Shown in pieces: positions 21,140 through 29,881 of a stretch of 34,156 nucleotides of DNA; positions within the stretch are counted from its first letter, which is position 1, and each line of letters opens with the position of its first letter. Below the pieces are notes generated by a model. That model ran no database searches. It was not told where the DNA came from and saw nothing but the letters and a program-made list of their open reading frames with translations. A program made the translations under genes and the position numbers. Source of the stretch: a bacterium (GTDB taxonomy: Bacteria; AUK180); contig JAUXGM010000004.1 in the NCBI GenBank assembly GCA_030622125.1, positions 1 through 34,156 of the forward strand. Reading direction: 5' to 3'.

Positions 21140-22912
21140 TTACATTCCTGCTGTTGCTCTTGCAACTTCATCTAAGGTCGTTACTCCTTCTTTGACTTTT
21201 AAGAGCCCCTGTTTTCGTAAAGACATCATTCCTTCTTTTATTGCTTGTAGCCTAATTTCTTTTATTGATACCTGTTGCATAATAAGCTCTTGCATTACTC
21301 TTGTGATCGGCATAACTTCAAAAAGTGCCGTTCGTTCATAATAACCGGTTCCGGCGCAGTGTTTGCATCCCGTACCTTTATAAAAATGCTCAATATCCGA
21401 TATTGCATCTCTTTCTATGTCCATTTTTTCTAATTCTTCATTGGAATATTTGGTTTCCTTTTTGCATTTTGGACAGATCTTTCGGATTAGTTTTTGAGCT
21501 ACAACACAGGTCAAAGATGCTGATATTAAAAAATACGGTGCCCCGATATTCATTAATCGTGTAACAACCGACGGTGCATCGTTAGTATGTAGAGAAGAAA
21601 TGACCATGTGTCCTGTAAGAGCAGCCCTGATGGCAATATCAGCGGTTATCCCATCTCTTATCTCGCCGACCATGATCTTATCCGGATCCTGTCTTAAAAA
21701 TGCTTTTAATGCTTTCGCAAAAGTCATTTGAGTAGCGAGTATTTTTTTCTTCTGTGCTTCTGTTTTGCCGGCGAGTTCATCTTCTTCATTAATTTTTATA
21801 TTCACTTGATTTATTCCGCTCATATTAAATTCAACCGGTTCTTCCACCGTCATTATGTTTGAATCATCATCAAATATTTCATTCATCATACTATATAATG
21901 TAGTTGTTTTACCCGAACCCGTAGGACCGGCGACAAGGATCATACCCCATGGTTTGGCAAGTGATTCCTTTATAACCCTAATATCCCTTTTATTGAATCC
22001 GAGATTGTCAAGATTGAGTTTTATTCTTCTTTTATCCATAATTCTTATCTCGGCTCGTTCACCGTAAACGGTCGGAAGAACGGAGAGCCGAAATTCTATT
22101 CTACGATTCTGATAAACAAGAGAAAATCTGCCGTTTTGAGGTTTTCGTGTTTGATCAAGTTTCAATCCTGCTTTAATTTTTAAAACTGCAATTATCTTCT
22201 TTAGTAATGAGATCGGGTATTTTTTTTCTTCGTAGAGTACACTATCTATCCTATATCGGATTCTGATCATCTTATCATCAAACGGTTCTATGTGAATATC
22301 CGATGCCCTTTTGCCAAGTCCTTTAACTATGAAAAGATTAATTAAATTCTTAATATTTTTATCCTCGGTAACCTTTAATATTTCATCTTCCGATAATTTG
22401 GTTTCCCCTTTTTCATCCAAAATATCCGCTTCTATCATTGTCTCATCTCCGAGCATTTCACTTATATCTGCATCGTTCTTAGCCATACGATTCTTATACA
22501 ATCTTTCCACTGCTGCCTTAATTTCAGACGGAATACCTATCATAACATTTATTTTAAGTCCGGTACGCATTTTGAGATCTTCAATAACCGTGGATTTCAT
22601 CGGGTTTCCCATCAATATTGTCAAAGAATCCCCTAAAAGTTCCAGTGGAAGAATGAGTTCTCTCTGTGCAATATCACCCGGTACTTTTTCAAGAATATCA
22701 TCTTCTATTTCCATATCCTTTACATCAGGGAAATATGGTATATTTAATTGTTCTGAAATGACCATTACAAGATTATCTTCTTTGATATAACCCTTATTAA
22801 TAAAAATGGTTCCTAAAAAATCACCGCTGTTCTTTTGTTCGGCAAGTGCTTCATCAAGCTGCACTTTTGTAATAAGTCCTTTTTCTATAAGTAATTCTCC
22901 CAATCGTTTCAT
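21140..22912 (-). CDS. Type IV pilus assembly / type II secretion ATPase (PilB/GspE)
   Basis: N-terminal T2SSE domain, VAGPTGSGKTTTLYSMMNEI Walker A, VGEIRDGITADIAIRAALTGHMVISSLHTNDA, Zn motif CPKC...CKHC. Confidence 0.93.
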   Translation of the reverse strand: MKRLGELLIEKGLITKVQLDEALAEQKNSGDFLGTIFINKGYIKEDNLVMVISEQLNIPYFPDVKDMEIEDDILEKVPGDIAQRELILPLELLGDSLTILMGNPMKSTVIEDLKMRTGLKINVMIGIPSEIKAAVERLYKNRMAKNDADISEMLGDETMIEADILDEKGETKLSEDEILKVTEDKNIKNLINLFIVKGLGKRASDIHIEPFDDKMIRIRYRIDSVLYEEKKYPISLLKKIIAVLKIKAGLKLDQTRKPQNGRFSLVYQNRRIEFRLSVLPTVYGERAEIRIMDKRRIKLNLDNLGFNKRDIRVIKESLAKPWGMILVAGPTGSGKTTTLYSMMNEIFDDDSNIMTVEEPVEFNMSGINQVNIKINEEDELAGKTEAQKKKILATQMTFAKALKAFLRQDPDKIMVGEIRDGITADIAIRAALTGHMVISSLHTNDAPSVVTRLMNIGAPYFLISASLTCVVAQKLIRKICPKCKKETKYSNEELEKMDIERDAISDIEHFYKGTGCKHCAGTGYYERTALFEVMPITRVMQELIMQQVSIKEIRLQAIKEGMMSLRKQGLLKVKEGVTTLDEVARATAGM

Positions 22913-22918
22913 AATGTA

Positions 22919-22947
22919 ATTATAATAAAAAAAAACAAATTTTTCAA
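22919..22947 (-). promoter_or_regulatory. pilB promoter TTGAAA-17-TATAAT (minus strand)
   Basis: TTGAAA = 22947-22942, TATAAT = 22924-22919, 17-bp spacer. Confidence 0.6.
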
Positions 22948-22964
22948 ATTTTGGTTAAAATAAG

Positions 22965-22993
22965 TTGACAATTGTAAAAAAATATGTTAATAT
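22965..22993 (+). promoter_or_regulatory. hydrogenase operon promoter TTGACA-17-TAATAT
   Basis: TTGACA 22965-22970, TAATAT 22988-22993, 17-bp spacer. Confidence 0.65.
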
Positions 22994-23003
22994 GAAATAT
23001 AAA

Positions 23004-23025
23004 ACTTGTGATTAAAATCACAAGT
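23004..23025. promoter_or_regulatory. perfect palindrome ACTTGTGATT-AA-AATCACAAGT, Rex- or CRP/FNR-like operator
   Basis: Fully self-complementary 10-bp arms; contains TTGTGA-N6-TCACAA (23006-23023); immediately downstream of the predicted +1. Confidence 0.6.
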
Positions 23026-23049
23026 GATTTTTTAGCAAGGAGTTGTATT

Positions 23050-24756
23050 ATGATAACTGAGATTTTGGAAAAGTACGAAGCAAAAAGAGAGAATCTAATT
23101 TCTATTTTGCATGACATTCAAAATGCCGATCCGCAACATTATCTTTCACAAGATAATATCAAGCGGGTTACGAAGTTTCTAAATATTTCACTTTCTGAAA
23201 TATTCGGAGTTATAAGCTTCTATACAATGTTCTCTACCGAACCAAGAGGAAAATATGTAATAAAGATTTGCCGTTCAACGGTATGCCATATAAACGGAGC
23301 TTGTAACATTATTAAGAAAATCAAAGAAAAATTGGGAATTAATGTAGGTGAAACCACGAAAGACGGCTTGTGGACATTGGAAGAGGTAGAATGTTTGGGA
23401 CTCTGTGGAATGGCACCGTCAATGATGATAAATAATAATGTATATGGAAATTTGACCAATGAAAAGATTGACAGCATTTTCAAAGAAGTGAAAAACGGTC
23501 GATATAAAAATGAATCGTATTTAGGTGATAAACTTTTGAAACGGGAAAAACAGACATTAAATGTTCTTGAGAACATCGGCGTTATTGATCCTCTCAACAT
23601 CGATGAAAATATGGAAAAGAACGGTTATAAAGCACTTGAAAAAGCAATAAAAGAGATGACGCCGGAAACAGTTTTAGAAGAGGTCAAAAGATCGGGATTA
23701 AAGGGTCGCGGTGGTGCCGGATTTCCAACCGGACTAAAATGGTCGTTCACAGCACCGTTAAAGGGAGAAAAATATATCCTTTGTAATGCTGATGAAGGTG
23801 AACCCGGTACCTTTAAGGACAGACCGCTACTTGAAGGTGATCCGCATAAGGTCATCGAAGGTATTCTCTTAGCTGGGTATGCGATAGGTGCATCAAAGGG
23901 TTACATTTATATCAGAGGTGAATACGAAAATGCCATTGGAATAATAAAAAAAGCAATTGCTCAAGCCCAAAAAAAAGGATTGTTGGGAAAAAATATATTG
24001 GGAAGTGATTTTTCTTATGAAATAGATGTCAAAATCGGTGCCGGTTCCTATGTTGTAGGAGAAGAAACCGCACAGATAGAATCATTGGAAGGAAAGAGAG
24101 GAAATTCAAGGATAAAGCCGCCGTTTCCAGGGACAAAGGGAATTCATCAAATCCCAACGGTGGTAAATAATGTAGAGACACTTGCAAATGTGCCAAATAT
24201 TATTTTAAAAGGTGCCGATTGGTTTAAGGGCTTTGGTACGGAGAGATCCTCAGGGACAAAAATATTCGTAATAAGCGGAAAAGCAAAGAATACGGGTCTT
24301 GTGGAGGTACCGTTCGGAATTACGCTCAGGGAATTGATATTTGATTTTGCCGGTGGAGTAAGAAATGATAAAAAATTTAAAGGAGCACTTGTTGGAGGTG
24401 CAGCAGGTGTATTTATTTCCGAAGATCTCCTTGATGAAAAGATAAGCTATGAAAATTTTATATCAAAGGGACTCTCATTCGGTTCGGGTGCAGTCAAGGT
24501 TTTAGATGAAGATGTTGATATCGTTGATCTATTGACAAATATAATGGAGTTCTTTACTAATGAATCCTGCGGGCAATGTTCTCCTTGCAGGATAGGTAAT
24601 AAAACCATATTGAGATTGATAAAAACAGGAAAATGGGAACTCATTAAACAAACAGCGGAAACAATGAAGGAGGCATCTCTATGTGCCCTTGGGCAATCCC
24701 CAATACTTCCCATATCAACTGCGCTAAAATATTTTAAAGAAGAATTAGTTAAATAG
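23050..24756 (+). CDS. Fused NuoE(HydC)-NuoF(HydB)-like NADH-oxidizing subunit of [FeFe] hydrogenase
   Basis: NuoE-like 2Fe-2S CRSTVCHINGAC...CLGLCGMAP, then NuoF FMN/NAD motifs SGLKGRGGAGFPTGLKW, CNADEGEPGTFKDR, GAGSYVVGEETA, SCGQCSPCRIG. Start moved from the ORF-track GTG at 23008 to ATG 23050, which follows AAGGAG. Confidence 0.92.
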   Translation: MITEILEKYEAKRENLISILHDIQNADPQHYLSQDNIKRVTKFLNISLSEIFGVISFYTMFSTEPRGKYVIKICRSTVCHINGACNIIKKIKEKLGINVGETTKDGLWTLEEVECLGLCGMAPSMMINNNVYGNLTNEKIDSIFKEVKNGRYKNESYLGDKLLKREKQTLNVLENIGVIDPLNIDENMEKNGYKALEKAIKEMTPETVLEEVKRSGLKGRGGAGFPTGLKWSFTAPLKGEKYILCNADEGEPGTFKDRPLLEGDPHKVIEGILLAGYAIGASKGYIYIRGEYENAIGIIKKAIAQAQKKGLLGKNILGSDFSYEIDVKIGAGSYVVGEETAQIESLEGKRGNSRIKPPFPGTKGIHQIPTVVNNVETLANVPNIILKGADWFKGFGTERSSGTKIFVISGKAKNTGLVEVPFGITLRELIFDFAGGVRNDKKFKGALVGGAAGVFISEDLLDEKISYENFISKGLSFGSGAVKVLDEDVDIVDLLTNIMEFFTNESCGQCSPCRIGNKTILRLIKTGKWELIKQTAETMKEASLCALGQSPILPISTALKYFKEELVK

Positions 24757-24765
24757 GAGTTGAAA

Positions 24766-26535
24766 ATGACCATGATCAAGATAAAAATAAATAATATTGA
24801 GATAGAGGTAGAAAAAGGGATAATGCTTCTTGATGCAATAAAAAAGACGGGATATGATGTTCCGACCCTCTGTTATTATGAGGATTTAGAACCGTCAGGT
24901 GCCTGCGGTATCTGTGTTGTCGAAGTAAAGGGTGAACCCACATTAAAGAGAGCTTGTTGTACCCCGGTTGATAGGGATGGACTTGAGATATTTACCAATA
25001 CAAAAAGAGTAAGGGAAACGCGGAAGAGGGTTTTGGAGCTTATTCTCTCCGACCACCCGGATGACTGTTTGCAATGTATACGAAATGGGAATTGTGAACT
25101 TCAAGCACTTGCAGAAAAACTGGGGATCAGAGAAAATCATTATGAAAAGATATATGTTGAAAAGGAAAAAGATGTAAGCTCATTTTCACTTGTAAGGGAT
25201 CCAGTAAAATGTATAAAATGCGGCAGATGTGTTCAGGTTTGTCAGGAAGTTCAATCGGTTTTTGCAATTGAAATGATCAATAGAGGGTTTGATACCGTAA
25301 TGGGACTTCCGTTTGAGATGGGGATGGGCGATAGTATCTGCACAAACTGCGGACAATGTTCACTGGTTTGTCCTGTTGGAGCTATCTATGAAAAAAGTAG
25401 CGAAAGTGAGGTTTGGGAAGCACTCAACGATCCCGATAAGTATGTTATTGTTCAGGAAGCACCTGCCATCAGGGTTGCCATTGGTGAAGAATTCGGAATG
25501 GAACCGGGAACCGTAACATCGGGAAAAATGCATACAGCGTTAAAAAAACTCGGATTTGATAAGGTCTTTGATACAAACTTCTCTGCCGATCTTACCATTA
25601 TGGAAGAGGGAACAGAACTTATCAACAGGGTTAAAAAGACATTAGTGGATGGAAATTTCAGAAGATTACCTGTTATTACATCCTGTTCTCCCGGCTGGAT
25701 CAAGTATATGGAAACATTCTTTCCAAATCTTATTAAGAATGTGTCGTCCTGTAAATCACCGCAGCAAATGTTCGGGGCATTAGCAAAAACCTATTTTGCA
25801 GAAAAAGAGGGGATAGACCCCGCAAAGATAGTTTCTGTTTCAATCATGCCTTGCACTGCAAAAAAGTTTGAAGCAAATAGACCGGAAATGAAGGATTCCG
25901 GTTACAAGGATGTTGATTATGTTTTAACAACAAGGGAATTTGGAAGAATGATTAAGGAGATGGGAATAGATTTTCCGAGTTTAACTTCTTCCGATGCTGA
26001 TGCTCCGATGGGTGAATATACGGGCGCAGGAACGATCTTTGGTGCAACCGGCGGCGTTATGGAGGCAGCATTAAGAACCGGATATGAACTTATTTCTGGA
26101 GAGACATTGAAAGCGGTGGATCTTAAAATGGTTAGAGGCATGGAAGGTATCCGAGAAGCTGAGATACCAATTCCCAAATTACCGTTCCCGTTAAAGGTTG
26201 CCGTTGCCCATGGTCTTGGTAATGCAAAAAAGATATTAACAAAGGTATCGGAGCAGATTGAAAAGAATGGAAAATCCGAATACCACTTTGTTGAAATTAT
26301 GGCATGTCCCGGTGGTTGTGTCGGCGGCGGTGGTCAACCGTATGGCTCCACATTGAAGGTAAAAGAAGAAAGAGGTGAAGGGCTTTATAAAGAGGACTCC
26401 GAGATGCTTGAACATAGAAAATCTCATGAAAATGAAGAAGTAAAACAGCTTTATAAAGAATTTTTAGGAGAACCTAACGGTGAAAAATCACACCATCTTC
26501 TTCATACAAAATATGGTAAAAGAGAAAAGTTTTAG
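24766..26535 (+). CDS. hydA: [FeFe] hydrogenase catalytic subunit HydA (group A)
   Basis: N-terminal 2Fe-2S, His-Cys3 HPDDCLQCIRNGNC, two 4Fe-4S motifs, H-cluster motifs TSCSPGW, MPCTAKKFE, EIMACPGGCVGGGGQP. Start set at ATG 24766 after AGGAG. Confidence 0.96.
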   Translation: MTMIKIKINNIEIEVEKGIMLLDAIKKTGYDVPTLCYYEDLEPSGACGICVVEVKGEPTLKRACCTPVDRDGLEIFTNTKRVRETRKRVLELILSDHPDDCLQCIRNGNCELQALAEKLGIRENHYEKIYVEKEKDVSSFSLVRDPVKCIKCGRCVQVCQEVQSVFAIEMINRGFDTVMGLPFEMGMGDSICTNCGQCSLVCPVGAIYEKSSESEVWEALNDPDKYVIVQEAPAIRVAIGEEFGMEPGTVTSGKMHTALKKLGFDKVFDTNFSADLTIMEEGTELINRVKKTLVDGNFRRLPVITSCSPGWIKYMETFFPNLIKNVSSCKSPQQMFGALAKTYFAEKEGIDPAKIVSVSIMPCTAKKFEANRPEMKDSGYKDVDYVLTTREFGRMIKEMGIDFPSLTSSDADAPMGEYTGAGTIFGATGGVMEAALRTGYELISGETLKAVDLKMVRGMEGIREAEIPIPKLPFPLKVAVAHGLGNAKKILTKVSEQIEKNGKSEYHFVEIMACPGGCVGGGGQPYGSTLKVKEERGEGLYKEDSEMLEHRKSHENEEVKQLYKEFLGEPNGEKSHHLLHTKYGKREKF

Positions 26536-26648
26536 ATAGAGATAAAATTTCTGAGGTAAGGAGTAATCTAATCTGAGGATAATTGTATGAGTAAGAGAAA
26601 TACTAAAAAATCACGATTCATTAATAAATTAAAAATAGGAGTAAAAAA

Positions 26649-26897
26649 ATGGCAAGAAAGGGTATTATAGGAATAATTATAGAGGATCATAAAAATTCAG
26701 CAGGCAAGGTAAATGATTTTCTTCATAGGTATGGAAATATTATCATTGCAAGAATGGGTATTCATAAAAAAGAAGAAAATTACGGGCTTATAAGTTTGAT
26801 TGTGGAGGCGAATACCGACATAATCGGTGAATTTACTGGAAAACTTGGACAGATAAAAGGTGTAAATGTCAGTTCAACTATGTTGAAGGAGAAATAG
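26649..26897 (+). CDS. TM1266-family iron-only hydrogenase system putative regulator
   Basis: Small ACT-like protein: GIIGIIIEDHKNSAGKVNDFLHRYGNIIIARMGIHKKEENYGLISLIVEANTDIIGEFTGKLGQIKGVNVSSTM, next to hydG. Confidence 0.88.
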   Translation: MARKGIIGIIIEDHKNSAGKVNDFLHRYGNIIIARMGIHKKEENYGLISLIVEANTDIIGEFTGKLGQIKGVNVSSTMLKEK

Positions 26898-28286
26898 ATG
26901 AAAAATAATAATTTTATTGATGAACGAGAGCTTCAAAGGCTTTTGGATGAGACGACTTCTACAAAGGAAAAAGTAAGAGATATTATATCAAAATCGTTAT
27001 CCAAGAACAGATTATCGCTTGAAGAGACCGCTGTACTTTTGAATACAGAGGATCCCGACCTCAATGGAATGATATTTGAAGGTGCAAGGAAATTAAAAAG
27101 AGATATTTATGGGGATAGAATAGTTCTTTTTGCACCGCTTTACATTGGAAATAATTGTATAAGTGACTGTGCCTACTGCGGATTCAGGATCTCCAACAAG
27201 GATGCTGTAAGGAAAACATTGTCGGATGAAGAACTCAGAGAACAGATCATCTCTCTCGTATCCACCGGGCAAAAAAGATTGATACTGGTTTATGGCGAGC
27301 ATCCAATGTATAGTGCCGATTTTATTGCTCATACAATTGATGTCGTTTACAAAACAAAATTTGAAAAAGGCGAGATAAGGCGGGTGAATATTAATGCTGC
27401 CCCTCTTGAAATCAATGATTACGGAAAATTAAAAAAGGTCGGAATTGGGACATATCAGATATTTCAGGAGACTTACCATCTTGAAACTTATGAGAAATAT
27501 CATCCAAGCGGCAAAAAAAGTAATTTTCTTTGGCGTCTTTATGGCCTTGACAGGGCAATGGAAGCAGGAATTGATGATGTCGGCATTGGTGCACTTTTTG
27601 GACTTTACAACTGGAAATTTGAAGTACTGGGTTTATTATCACATACAATTCATTTTGAAGAGAAATTCAACTGTGGTCCTCACACCATCTCATTCCCAAG
27701 ACTTAAAATAGCGAGTAATGTGGATATACCGGATAGATATATTGTTAATAACTATGATTTCAAAAGATTAGTAGCGATTATACGTCTTGCCGTTCCATAT
27801 ACCGGTATGATACTAACGGCACGAGAACCGGCTGAGATAAGAAAAGAGGTAATTCCCCTCGGTTGTTCACAGATTGATGCGGGAACAAGGATAGAAATCG
27901 GCGGATATACAAAACAGACATACTCTCAGGAATTGGATAGAGAGCAATTTAATATAGGAGACAGTAGAACACTTGAAGAGGTTATTTATGAATTGGCAAA
28001 TTACGGCTACATTCCATCATTTTGTACCGCCTGTTACAGACTTGGAAGAACCGGGGAACATTTTATGGAATTTTCAAAACCCGGATTTATCAAAAATTAC
28101 TGTACCCCGAATGCAATCCTTACATTTAAGGAATTTCTCACGGATTATGCAGGTGAAAAAACTAAAAAAATAGGTGAAAGATTGATTGAAAAAAAAATAA
28201 AAACCATAACAAATAAAAAGCAAAAGAAGATCTTGATTGAAAGATTAAAAAGAATAGAAAATGGAGAACGAGATCTCTATTTTTAG
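26898..28286 (+). CDS. hydG: [FeFe] hydrogenase maturation radical SAM protein HydG
   Basis: CISDCAYCGF (CX3CX2C), C-terminal cluster motif CTACYRLGRTGEHFMEFSKPGFIKNYC. Confidence 0.95.
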   Translation: MKNNNFIDERELQRLLDETTSTKEKVRDIISKSLSKNRLSLEETAVLLNTEDPDLNGMIFEGARKLKRDIYGDRIVLFAPLYIGNNCISDCAYCGFRISNKDAVRKTLSDEELREQIISLVSTGQKRLILVYGEHPMYSADFIAHTIDVVYKTKFEKGEIRRVNINAAPLEINDYGKLKKVGIGTYQIFQETYHLETYEKYHPSGKKSNFLWRLYGLDRAMEAGIDDVGIGALFGLYNWKFEVLGLLSHTIHFEEKFNCGPHTISFPRLKIASNVDIPDRYIVNNYDFKRLVAIIRLAVPYTGMILTAREPAEIRKEVIPLGCSQIDAGTRIEIGGYTKQTYSQELDREQFNIGDSRTLEEVIYELANYGYIPSFCTACYRLGRTGEHFMEFSKPGFIKNYCTPNAILTFKEFLTDYAGEKTKKIGERLIEKKIKTITNKKQKKILIERLKRIENGERDLYF

Positions 28287-28307
28287 AAATGATCCGCTAA
28301 CTTAAAA

Positions 28308-28574
28308 GTGAATAGAATAGATTTTTTTAAACTCGGTGAATATTTAAGAAAGGAATTGGATTGCTGCCTTGTAAACATTTCAGAAAGATTCGGGAAGAGG
28401 ATATCGAACATTTGTGTTAGCGGACAATCCGATTTTATCCCGGTTCAATCATTTGATATCGGAAAAAAATATATTATATTGATTGAGGGTGAAAAAACTT
28501 ATTTTAAGGAAAAAATATTGGACCTTATAAGATCTTTTGATAGGGATTTATACGATAAAATGTTGAGGAAATAA
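28308..28574 (+). CDS. Uncharacterized 88-aa protein between hydG and hydF (GTG start)
   Basis: Fills the hydG-hydF gap, with its stop 2 bp before the hydF ATG; co-directional. No recognised domain. Confidence 0.7.
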   Translation: MNRIDFFKLGEYLRKELDCCLVNISERFGKRISNICVSGQSDFIPVQSFDIGKKYIILIEGEKTYFKEKILDLIRSFDRDLYDKMLRK

Positions 28575-28576
28575 TT

Positions 28577-29881
28577 ATGAATGGAACACCGACGGGGATG
28601 CGTCTGCATATTGGTATTTTCGGCAAGGTTAATGTAGGTAAATCATCATTGATCAATAGTTTAACGAATCAGGAAAGGGCAATTGTTTCAGAAGTGCCGG
28701 GAACGACAACCGATCCTGTCGGGAAAGGGATGGAGATCTCTTCTATCGGTCCCTGTTTTATTATTGACACAGCAGGACTTAATGATACGAGCATTCTCGG
28801 TAAAAAAAGGGTTGAAAGGGCATTAAGGGTTATTAAAAAGATAGATATTGCCATCATTGTTTCAACATATTCGGAGTTTGATGAGGATGAATGGAATTTA
28901 CTCCGACAATTGGAAGAAAAAAAGAAGAATTATTTTATTGTTTTTAATAAGGTTGATATTGATAAAAGAAATTCTAATCTATTAAGAAAAATTAAAGATA
29001 AAAAGATTGATTTTACCGATGTTTCCTGTAAAAATAAAGTGGGAATTGATAAGGTAAGGCAGTTGATCATTAAAAATGCACCAAAAGACTTCATTGAAAA
29101 TGATACGATAATTGGTGATATAATCAAAAAAAGAGATTTGATATGTCTGGTAACACCCATTGATACCGGTGCTCCAAAAGGAAGAATTATCCTTCCGCAA
29201 GTAAATGTTTTAAGGGATGTATTGGATAATTTTGCTATTAATATTGTATTAAAAGAATCGGAACTTCATAATTTAATTTACAAAAAAGGTATCCGTCCCG
29301 ATCTTGTTATAACAGACTCACAGGCAATTTATAATGTAAATAAAATTGTGCCTGATGATATCTTATTAACTACATTTTCAATTGTTTTTACAAGATACAG
29401 GGGAGATCTCTCTGAAATGGTAAGAAATGTTTTTGCAATAGATCATTTGCAGAATAATGATAGAGTACTCATTTCCGAGGCATGCACACATCACCCAATG
29501 CCCGATGATATCGGAAGAAAAAAGATTCCACATTGGATTAGAATGTATACGAAAAAGAATATTGGATATGACATAAATACGGGACATTTATTTAAAGAGA
29601 ATTTAAAGCCTTACAAGCTTATTGTTAATTGCGGTGGTTGCATGATCAATAGACAGGCGATGCTTTCACGGATCAAAGATGCCAAAGAACAAGGTCTTCC
29701 TATTACAAATTACGGTGTTATTATTTCCTATCTTTTCGGGTATCTTGAAAGAACATTAGAGCCGTTTAAGAATGCTCACAGGGTCTATACAAATATTGTA
29801 AATGAAAGGGGCAAAGATATAAATAGGAAAAGAATGATAAAAGGGAATATTGATTTTAAAAATATGGATATCAAACTATGA
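28577..29881 (+). CDS. hydF: [FeFe] hydrogenase maturation GTPase HydF
   Basis: GIFGKVNVGKSSLINSL, DTAGLND, NKVD, and cluster ligands EACTHHP...NCGGCMINRQAM. Confidence 0.95.
   Translation: MNGTPTGMRLHIGIFGKVNVGKSSLINSLTNQERAIVSEVPGTTTDPVGKGMEISSIGPCFIIDTAGLNDTSILGKKRVERALRVIKKIDIAIIVSTYSEFDEDEWNLLRQLEEKKKNYFIVFNKVDIDKRNSNLLRKIKDKKIDFTDVSCKNKVGIDKVRQLIIKNAPKDFIENDTIIGDIIKKRDLICLVTPIDTGAPKGRIILPQVNVLRDVLDNFAINIVLKESELHNLIYKKGIRPDLVITDSQAIYNVNKIVPDDILLTTFSIVFTRYRGDLSEMVRNVFAIDHLQNNDRVLISEACTHHPMPDDIGRKKIPHWIRMYTKKNIGYDINTGHLFKENLKPYKLIVNCGGCMINRQAMLSRIKDAKEQGLPITNYGVIISYLFGYLERTLEPFKNAHRVYTNIVNERGKDINRKRMIKGNIDFKNMDIKL

Noticed and set aside
22311-22790. 159-aa plus-strand ORF
   Set aside because: Antisense to the well-supported pilB/gspE-like gene; Ser/Ile/Phe-rich low-complexity composition typical of antisense frames.
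23008-23049. N-terminal extension MIKITSDFLARSCI of the NuoE-NuoF ORF
   Set aside because: It starts with a GTG inside the palindromic operator; AAGGAG followed by ATG 23050 is a better start.
23220-23600. 126-aa minus-strand ORF, and the 23625..23855 and 24447..24779 ORFs
   Set aside because: Antisense to the hydrogenase subunit genes; no motifs.
26587-26670. 27-aa ORF MSKRNTKKSRFINKLKIGVKKWQERVL before the TM1266-like gene
   Set aside because: It overlaps the start of the well-supported gene out of frame, with no strong SD; insufficient evidence.
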